Shown here piece after piece: positions 1 to 5,314 of a stretch of DNA of 15,261 nt. A program made the translations under genes and the position numbers. The DNA is from CAXTTV01 sp964247295. GTDB taxonomy: Bacteria; Chloroflexota; Ktedonobacteria; Ktedonobacterales; Ktedonobacteraceae. The notes beneath the pieces are model-generated. The model worked only from the letters and a program-made list of their open reading frames with translations, was not told the origin of the DNA and did not search any database. The stretch covers positions 1 to 15,261 of the forward strand of contig CAXTTV010000121.1 in NCBI GenBank assembly GCA_964247295.1, written 5' to 3'. Numbering within the stretch: position 1 is the stretch's first letter; the number at the start of each line of letters is the position of its first letter.

Positions 1-452
1 GGCTTGATATCTCGATGAATAACGCCCTGCTCATGCGCATATTGTACGGCTTCACAAAGCTGAGTGAATAGATCAAGACAATCATCTAGTGTCCGATACG
101 GTTTGCCCGATTGCAGCCGCCTCTGAAGATCTCCTCCCGTTACATATTCCATAACGATATATGGTACAATTGAGCCACGATCCGGATCAAGCAACTCCAG
201 TTGCACACTTGCAAAAGATTGCACAATGTGTGGATGCTGCAATCGCATAATCTGTCCCGATTCTGAAACAAAACGGTTTAATATTTTCTGACTAAGCTCA
301 TCAGCCTTGATCACTTTGATCGCGACTTCCCGTTCCTTCTGCTCATCCCACCCAAGACAGACATCAGCCATACCACCAGAGCCTAGCATTCCACGCAACT
401 GGTAGCGATCTCCTAGCCGATCTATAGAAAAACCATAGCGAATCAGCATCAT
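1..452 (-). CDS. Ser/Thr protein kinase, N-terminal part (runs off left edge)
   Basis: Partial gene: 150 codons read from the minus strand before the edge. The protein begins MMLIRYGF and shows the Hanks-type N-lobe. It has a glycine loop GSGGMADV (about residues 24-31), the VAIK lysine K46, an alpha-C glutamate near E64, the hinge YIVMEYVTGGDL, and the catalytic-loop HRDIK at residues 146-150, where the window ends. The DFG loop and everything after it are outside, so C-terminal sensor or membrane parts cannot be judged. The intact K46 and HRD residues indicate an active cytoplasmic kinase domain of the bacterial PknB-like type that phosphorylates Ser/Thr on unknown partners. Two adjacent ATGs (452 and 449) are possible starts; an AAGAAAG stretch lies about 10 nt upstream. 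It lies downstream of pckA in the same direction but is cut off from it by a strong terminator, so it is probably transcribed on its own. Confidence 0.93.
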   Translation of the reverse strand, partial: MMLIRYGFSIDRLGDRYQLRGMLGSGGMADVCLGWDEQKEREVAIKVIKADELSQKILNRFVSESGQIMRLQHPHIVQSFASVQLELLDPDRGSIVPYIVMEYVTGGDLQRRLQSGKPYRTLDDCLDLFTQLCEAVQYAHEQGVIHRDIK

Positions 453-805
453 TCTTGTGATTCTTTCTTGCCAAACGTCAATAATGGCAGGCTTGTCTCT
501 ATATATTCATATATACAAATATAATTATTCCATATGCTCTAAAAAAAACGCAATGAACCGGTCTTATCTCTTATGAACTACTAGGGGCAGTTCAATCCAT
601 CGGTGTATAAAATGGCACCTTTCAAGCAATACTTTTCATACTATAAGGTACCTCCCCATTACACGCTCTACTTTATGAGATTTTAACAAGAGAGAATATA
701 TCTGCGTTTACACCTCCCTGACAGATGTTTATGACTATTCTTTGCATTATATAGAAATGGAAACAAGATGACAATCAAAAAGAGATTATCACCAAAAATG
801 AATAA
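453..805. other. AT-rich intergenic region between the kinase and the pckA terminator
   Basis: No open reading frame or RNA gene is recognisable here. The part nearest the kinase is very AT-rich, with repeated TATAT/ATATA runs at about 499-530, and probably holds the kinase promoter. I see nothing else I can name in the rest. Confidence 0.5.
524..553 (-). promoter_or_regulatory. candidate promoter of the Ser/Thr kinase
   Basis: On the minus strand TTGCGT (548-553) and AATAAT (524-529) are 18 bp apart, and TGG just before the AATAAT gives an extended -10 look. This would leave a leader of about 65 nt. The region is AT-rich enough for chance matches, so this is only a candidate. Confidence 0.3.
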
Positions 806-840
806 ATGGAGGCGTTTCTCGTGAGTAGAAACGCCTCCAT
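806..840 (-). terminator. intrinsic terminator of pckA
   Basis: A perfect 14-bp stem (ATGGAGGCGTTTCT, 806-819, with its complement at 827-840) closes a 7-nt loop. It begins 14 nt after the pckA stop codon. On the minus strand the stem is followed by TTTATTCATTTTT, a U-rich tail. Confidence 0.9.
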
Positions 841-854
841 AAGCAGAAAGTCTG

Positions 855-2435
855 TTAGCGGGGACCCGCTTTGCTAACCTCTTCTCCTACCATATCGAAC
901 TGCTCAAAGTTCTTTTTAAAGCGAGCAGCTAACTCCCGCGCCTGCTTATCATAAGCCGCAGAATCGGTCCAGGTGTTCCGTGGGATCAAGACTGTCTCGG
1001 GTACATCTGGGCAGCTCTTGGGGATGTGCAGACCAAAAATTGGATCTTCAACGGTTTCAATTGCTTCTAATTTTCCACTGATCGCGGCCTGAACCATCGC
1101 GCGCGTGTGCCGAATGCTGATCCGCTCCCCTGTCCCATACGGCCCTCCCGTCCATCCAGTATTGATCAGATAACACCGGACGTTGTGCCCCTCTATCCGA
1201 TCACGCAACAGGTTGGCGTACTCACGGGGTCTCCGGGGCAGAAAGGCGGCTCCAAAGCAGGAGCTAAAGGTGGCTTGCGGCGAGGTCACTCCCGCTTCGG
1301 TTCCCGCAAGCTTACTGGTGTAGCCCGAGAGAAAGTAGTACATTGCCTGTTCCGTGGTGAGACGAGAGACCGGCGGCAACACTCCAAACGAGTCGGCGGT
1401 CAGAAAAATGACGGTCCTGGGATGACCACCCATGCCCAACTCTACAACGTTGTCGATAAAGTCTACTGGATAGGCAACACGCGTGTTCTCGGTCACTGAG
1501 TCGTCAGCATAGTCCGGCGTTCGGTCTTCTCGCAAGACAACGTTCTCACACACCGACCCAAAACGGATGGCGTTCCAGATCTGCGGCTCGTTTTTCTGCG
1601 AGAGGTTTATGCATTTGGCATAACAGCCACCTTCAAAATTAAAGACACCATTGTCTCCCCAACCATGCTCATCATCACCGATTAGATGCCGGGTCGGATC
1701 TGCCGATAAACTGGTTTTACCGGTACCCGAAAGCCCAAAAAATAGCGCGACATCATTGTCGTTACCTATGTTGGCCGAACAGTGCATCGGCAAAACATCT
1801 TCCGCGGGCAAAATAAAGTTGAGGACGGTAAAAATCGACTTCTTCATCTCACCCGCGTAATGCGTCCCACAGATTAAGACCAGCCGCTCTTCAAAATCAA
1901 TGATGATCGCTGCCTCTGAACGCGTTCCGTGAATTCGGGGATCAGTGTGAAAGTTCGGTACACAAATGACTGTAAACCCCGGACGCGCACTCTCCAAATC
2001 ACCTTTCCTGGAACGCAAAAATAATTGCTGCGCGAACAGATTATGCCAGGCCATCTCGGTAATTACCTGGATCGGCATACGGTAATGGGGGTCAGCTCCC
2101 GCTGCTGCATCCAGAATGTATACATCACGCCCCTGTAAATACGCTGCCAGACTTCGCCGCACAACCTCAAAATTCTCGGGCGACATCGGATGGTTGTTCT
2201 CACCCCACCAGATCTTCGCTGCGTTCTCCTCGTTAGAAACGATGAATTTGTCTTTGGGAGATCGCCCTGTGTGCGATCCGGTCCGTGCGGTAAACGCTCC
2301 ATTCGAGGCTAACACACCTTCTTTACGCGCAAGAGCCTGCTCAACAAGCGCGGCTGAGGGAAGGTTCCAATATACATCACCAAGATTCACAAGTCCATAA
2401 TCTTCAAGGGCCTTACGGCTCATCATCATCGTCAT
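855..2435 (-). CDS. pckA: Phosphoenolpyruvate carboxykinase (ATP)
   Basis: Converts oxaloacetate plus ATP to phosphoenolpyruvate, CO2 and ADP (EC 4.1.1.49), the first committed step of gluconeogenesis, in the cytoplasm. The 526-aa length is normal for the ATP-dependent family. Visible family motifs: substrate-binding R58 in HTGRSPKDKF, the metal and substrate loop THYAGEMKK (191-199), H218 in MHCSANIG, the kinase-1a P-loop GLSGTGKTS (234-242), the kinase-2 motif IGDDEHGW (252-259), R319 in NTRVAYP, and the C-terminal TGWTGGPYGTGERI adenine-binding region. All key residues are present, so the enzyme should be active. Start: the ATG at 2435 has GAAGGAG about 10 nt upstream; the nearby ATGs at codons 3-5 (MTMMM) are less well placed. 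It is a single-gene unit with its own terminator and a candidate promoter and repeats upstream. A role in growth on acetate would fit the Acu genes elsewhere in the window; that link is inference. Confidence 0.98.
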   Translation of the reverse strand: MTMMMSRKALEDYGLVNLGDVYWNLPSAALVEQALARKEGVLASNGAFTARTGSHTGRSPKDKFIVSNEENAAKIWWGENNHPMSPENFEVVRRSLAAYLQGRDVYILDAAAGADPHYRMPIQVITEMAWHNLFAQQLFLRSRKGDLESARPGFTVICVPNFHTDPRIHGTRSEAAIIIDFEERLVLICGTHYAGEMKKSIFTVLNFILPAEDVLPMHCSANIGNDNDVALFFGLSGTGKTSLSADPTRHLIGDDEHGWGDNGVFNFEGGCYAKCINLSQKNEPQIWNAIRFGSVCENVVLREDRTPDYADDSVTENTRVAYPVDFIDNVVELGMGGHPRTVIFLTADSFGVLPPVSRLTTEQAMYYFLSGYTSKLAGTEAGVTSPQATFSSCFGAAFLPRRPREYANLLRDRIEGHNVRCYLINTGWTGGPYGTGERISIRHTRAMVQAAISGKLEAIETVEDPIFGLHIPKSCPDVPETVLIPRNTWTDSAAYDKQARELAARFKKNFEQFDMVGEEVSKAGPR

Positions 2436-2478
2436 TTTAGATACATCTCCTTCGGGGTTGCGTCAACACTGACACCCA

Positions 2479-2505
2479 AATATACCACACGATCCACGTA
2501 AACAA
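2479..2505 (-). promoter_or_regulatory. candidate pckA promoter
   Basis: On the minus strand TTGTTT (2500-2505) and TATATT (2479-2484) are 15 bp apart; the -10 is preceded by TGG, giving an extended -10. The spacing is short and the -35 poor, which would fit a promoter that needs an activator. The predicted leader is about 36 nt and includes the GAAGGAG ribosome site. Confidence 0.35.
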
Positions 2506-2536
2506 ATACCCTGGTCTTTCCAATCTACCACGTAAA
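2494..2536. repeat. Direct repeat CCACGTAAA upstream of pckA
   Basis: CCACGTAAA occurs at 2494-2502 and again at 2528-2536, 34 bp apart (about three helical turns), read as TTTACGTGG towards pckA. The proximal copy overlaps the candidate -35 region. This is a plausible operator pair for an unknown regulator. Confidence 0.45.
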
Positions 2537-2772
2537 AATAGATGTAGAACGCCTTTCCCCGCAGCTATGGATTTAGTCTATCAGACAGAAGATCTGGATT
2601 GCAAGCTACTGACGGCTGGAAGTTTAATGTGATATATGTTTTTTGATGCATAAAGAAAGAATAAATCATGGATATTTATCTACTCTATAGAAATCTATAA
2701 TACCCGATCTTGATTTTATCTTAATATATGCAATAAGGTAGTCTCTCTTAAAAAAAATGAAAAGATGCTTCA

Positions 2773-2781
2773 TGGTATAAT
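2773..2781 (+). promoter_or_regulatory. extended -10 promoter for the APS-kinase-like gene
   Basis: TGGTATAAT at 2773-2781 is a consensus -10 with an extended TGn element. No good -35 is visible at 17 bp, as extended -10 promoters allow. Transcription would start near 2788, giving an 80-nt leader that ends in AAGGAGG (2855-2861), 7 nt before the ATG. Confidence 0.5.
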
Positions 2782-2868
2782 AGATACTGTATTTATATTC
2801 CATTCAAAATTTGACGGTTTAACATCAAAAATCTAGTTCAAATGAATGATGAGCAAGGAGGTTGGTGA

Positions 2869-3531
2869 ATGGTCCAGTATCCTCAAAATACCAGTCAGCA
2901 TACCTGGAACGGCTGGTCTACTATTTCTGCCCAGACAAGCTCTAGCTTTACACTCTGGTTCACTGGCCTACCAGGAACTGGCAAAACAACTCTTGCGGAG
3001 ATGATTAAGCAAACATTGGTCAGACGAGGGTATAAAGTTGAAATTATCGATCATCAAAGTCTCTCAAATTGGTTGCGCAAAGAACTCCGTATTGAGGAGG
3101 AGTTTCTTGAGGATGATTATCAAACTCTCAGCTATGATATGTTTGTCACCTATCTCTGTAAACATTTCGCGCGTGACGGCATTATTAGTATCGCTACGTC
3201 GGTCTCTCCGTTTGCCGACACACGCGCCTATGCTCGCGACCAGATTAAAAGATTCTTTGAGGTCCATGCGCGATGCGAGTCCCAGATTCGCTACCGTCGA
3301 CTCGCGCAACTGGAGAAAACCTATCACCCAGTCGATCGTTTTTATCAACCCCCTAAAAAAGCTGAGCTCACTATCAATACAACACGTGAGCTCCCCGAGC
3401 AATGCACCTGGAGGATCATTAGCAAGCTTGAACAGTCCGGGTATATCGCTCCCCTCTGGGAACAACCTCCCATCAGTGATGAGTTCGAGGTGATTAAAAC
3501 ACGCCTTCAAGCCCTTGGTTACCTGGAATAA
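2869..3531 (+). CDS. Adenylylsulfate-kinase-like P-loop protein (divergent, substrate probably not APS)
   Basis: The 220-aa protein has the CysC fold signature: a Walker A GLPGTGKTT (33-41), a first strand ending in the YKVEIID segment, the conserved SPF motif (113-115) followed by ADTRAYARDQI, and a family-like PVDRFYQPPKKAELTINT segment (154-171). Canonical APS kinases have DGDxxR after the first strand, where the second Asp is catalytic, and a DRxENIRR helix that binds APS. Here the first motif reads DHQSLS (61-66), so Gly, the catalytic Asp and the Arg are all replaced, and the second reads LEDDYQTLSYD. ATP binding is likely; phosphorylation of APS is doubtful. No sulfate-assimilation gene is nearby. 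The residues before 26 and after 191 look like extra tails. Start is firm: AAGGAGG 7 nt before the ATG. Alternatives are a kinase for another small molecule or a regulatory NTPase. Confidence 0.8.
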   Translation: MVQYPQNTSQHTWNGWSTISAQTSSSFTLWFTGLPGTGKTTLAEMIKQTLVRRGYKVEIIDHQSLSNWLRKELRIEEEFLEDDYQTLSYDMFVTYLCKHFARDGIISIATSVSPFADTRAYARDQIKRFFEVHARCESQIRYRRLAQLEKTYHPVDRFYQPPKKAELTINTTRELPEQCTWRIISKLEQSGYIAPLWEQPPISDEFEVIKTRLQALGYLE

Positions 3532-3535
3532 TAAC

Positions 3536-3555
3536 GAAAGGGCTCACCCTTTCTT
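3536..3555. terminator. short hairpin between convergent genes
   Basis: GAAAGGG (3536-3542) pairs with CCCTTTC (3547-3553) around the loop CTCA. It sits 4 nt after the plus-strand stop and 13 nt after the murD stop. The U-rich flanks on either strand are short, so it is a modest bidirectional terminator. Confidence 0.5.
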
Positions 3556-3566
3556 CCATTTACATG

Positions 3567-4925
3567 TTATTTCAGGTTTTTTACATAATCTACGAAGCGA
3601 TCTCCTCGATCAAATTCGTTCTGGAACATTCCAAAACTGGTGTATCCCGGCGAGAGCAGCAAGACATCACCCTCCCTTGTCAACGAGACGGCTTTATCCA
3701 TGGCTGCTACAAAGTTATCAAACACTCCTCTCGTCGGATCTGGCCGATTTAATCTTCTGGCGGTTTCTTCCAATACAGGCAAAAGCTCTTCAGTCCCACT
3801 GCCAGCCAGCAGGACGATATCCCGACAACGTTCAATCATGGCCTCAGGCCACCCCTCTAATGGAAGATGCTTGGTGTTCCCTCCCGCGACCAGGACAATC
3901 GGTTCCTTGAAGGCTTCAATCCCTACCTGTCCCGCGATCGGTGTGGTGCTGGCGCTATCATTAATGTAACGCACCCCTTTTTTGGTTACGACCTCTTCCA
4001 GGCGATACGCCACCCCTCGAAAACTCTGGACGGCCTCGGCAATCACATTGTCCGCGATACCTAGAAGCTGCGCCGCCTGCGTCGCGAGCAAAATGTTCTC
4101 TAAATTGTGTTTACCGGTCATCGGCGTCTCTGTAAACGTGAAAGGTAGGATGGTCTGCGTTCCTCGCAGGAAGCTCCCTCCCTTCTCTATGCTGGTATAC
4201 CAGGTCTGGCTCTGCGCTTCCTCTCCAAATCTCTTTGTCCAGGGATTATCATAGTTGAAAATCGCCAGATCCTCTGGCCGCTGCCACCGAAAAATATTGG
4301 CTTTGGCTTCGGCATACTCTTCCATTCCCGAATAGGTGTCCAGGTGATCTGGATAGACGTTGGTCATGACCGCTACTTGCGGGCTGATTTTATGCGGGGC
4401 CAGGCCCTCTAACTGCCAGCTCGATAGCTCCAGCACTACCAGGGTCTCCGAGGTAATCTGTGGCAGTAAAGAGATGGTTTCGACTCCAGCAACATTCCCC
4501 CCCAGAACGGTATCCGATCCGTTCGACCTCAGGATTGCGTGCAGCAATGCGCTGGTTGTGGTCTTCCCTCGGGTCCCGGTTACCCCTATGGTCTTTCCAG
4601 GACAGGCCTGTAAAAATAATGCGCTCTCCATTTCAATCTGCGCTCCGTGCTCCCGAGCTAGCTGTAAATACTGAGAGCCTCTCGGCACACCCGGATTTCG
4701 GATGACGATCTCGGCCCAGCGGAAATCTTCTTCTCGATGCTCACCCAACACAAATTCGATGGAGAGCCCTGTCAGGGCCTGCACACTGGGTGACAGTATC
4801 TGGGCCGATTTCTTGTCTGTGACGCGTACGAGCGCTCCCTGCTGGGCCGCGTAACGCGCGATCCCTATCCCTGAACCCTGAAGACCTAATCCCATGATCA
4901 ATACCCGTTTGCCACGCAGATCCAT
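3567..4925 (-). CDS. murD: UDP-N-acetylmuramoylalanine--D-glutamate ligase
   Basis: Adds D-glutamate to UDP-MurNAc-L-Ala with ATP (EC 6.3.2.9), a cytoplasmic step of peptidoglycan precursor synthesis. From MDLRGKRV the protein is 452 aa, a normal MurD length. The N-terminal Rossmann domain opens with VLIMGLGLQGSGIG, followed by the Mur ligase P-loop GVTGTRGKTTT, the NVYPDHLDTY motif with its conserved His, HNLENILLA, NDSASTTP and the C-terminal SPGYTSFGMF...RGDRF block typical of MurD. The GTRGK and NDSAST variants differ from E. coli (GTNGK, NDSKAT). Start: an in-frame frame extends to a TTG at 5003 and an ATG at 4976, adding 26 or 17 residues before the conserved fold. I chose the ATG at 4925 because homology begins there and a GAGG lies 10 nt upstream; the ATG at 4976 with GAGGAG 12 nt upstream is the best alternative. 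No other mur or cell-division gene is adjacent. Confidence 0.93.
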   Translation of the reverse strand: MDLRGKRVLIMGLGLQGSGIGIARYAAQQGALVRVTDKKSAQILSPSVQALTGLSIEFVLGEHREEDFRWAEIVIRNPGVPRGSQYLQLAREHGAQIEMESALFLQACPGKTIGVTGTRGKTTTSALLHAILRSNGSDTVLGGNVAGVETISLLPQITSETLVVLELSSWQLEGLAPHKISPQVAVMTNVYPDHLDTYSGMEEYAEAKANIFRWQRPEDLAIFNYDNPWTKRFGEEAQSQTWYTSIEKGGSFLRGTQTILPFTFTETPMTGKHNLENILLATQAAQLLGIADNVIAEAVQSFRGVAYRLEEVVTKKGVRYINDSASTTPIAGQVGIEAFKEPIVLVAGGNTKHLPLEGWPEAMIERCRDIVLLAGSGTEELLPVLEETARRLNRPDPTRGVFDNFVAAMDKAVSLTREGDVLLLSPGYTSFGMFQNEFDRGDRFVDYVKNLK

Positions 4926-5046
4926 AAAAACTCTACCTCTATCCAAAACTAGTCGACCTTGCTTGTATGCTTCCATGATAGCAGATCGCTCCTCACCCCT
5001 CAAATATGCTTATTGACAGGCAGGGCTCTTTCATGCTGCAAAGAAT

Positions 5047-5135
5047 GGGGGGGAGTCCAGGGGCAGAGACTCATGGGGTGAGGCTAGTACACCTCTGGCG
5101 GGGTGCAGGGTGTCCCCGCACATCTCCTCCCCCTC
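5047..5135. other. G-rich, foldable intergenic block
   Basis: The plus strand carries G runs at 5047-5053, 5060-5063, 5075-5078 and 5100-5103 and a C-rich right end. GGGGGAG (5049-5055) can pair with CTCCCCC (5127-5133), enclosing GCGGGG/CCCCGC (5098-5103 with 5114-5119) and a smaller GAGG/CCTC (5080-5083 with 5092-5095). There is no reading frame. It may be a structured repeat element, or a long-loop G-quadruplex. It differs sharply in composition from the neighbouring AT-rich DNA. Confidence 0.5.
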
Positions 5136-5174
5136 TTTCTCACTATCAAATGTACTTAAGAAGAAAGTGAAATA

Positions 5175-5216
5175 GCCCTGATTGGCAGGGCAAAGAACGA
5201 GAAAACACGCTATAAT
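5175..5216 (+). promoter_or_regulatory. histidine kinase promoter with an operator-like inverted repeat
   Basis: A perfect -10 TATAAT lies at 5211-5216. Upstream, GCCCTG (5175-5180) and CAGGGC (5186-5191) form a perfect 6-bp inverted repeat around ATTGG, covering the place where a -35 would lie (5188-5193), which itself has no match. The predicted leader is about 90 nt and includes CAGGA at 5301-5305, 9 nt before the ATG. Confidence 0.45.
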
Positions 5217-5314
5217 AGGAAGAACAAATCATTAATAATACCCACGATGCGCGTTTATATAATGCAACAGCTATTCTGTAACGCTCTTCCCTTGACCGGC
5301 CAGGATAATACTAT

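Larger units (their letters stand above)
2436..2868. other. Divergent intergenic region between pckA and the APS-kinase-like gene
   Basis: No gene is seen in these 433 bp. The pckA side holds a duplicated CCACGTAAA element and a possible promoter. The middle (about 2560-2760) is AT-rich and featureless to my reading. The right side holds an extended -10 box and a strong ribosome binding site for the plus-strand gene. Confidence 0.6.

Noticed and set aside
1107..2400. Several open frames on the plus strand and another minus frame across pckA
   Set aside because: They lie antisense or out of frame to a fully conserved pckA, have no ribosome sites and no recognisable protein features.
3038..3510. 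Open frames of about 150 aa in another plus frame and on the minus strand over the APS-kinase-like gene
   Set aside because: The overlapping frame has the P-loop, family motifs and an ideal ribosome site; these do not.
2869..3531. Calling the gene cysC
   Set aside because: The catalytic Asp and APS-binding residues are missing, so the symbol would imply an unsupported reaction.
3515..4705. Plus-strand open frames opposite murD
   Set aside because: Antisense shadows of conserved MurD motifs; low-complexity translations without family features.
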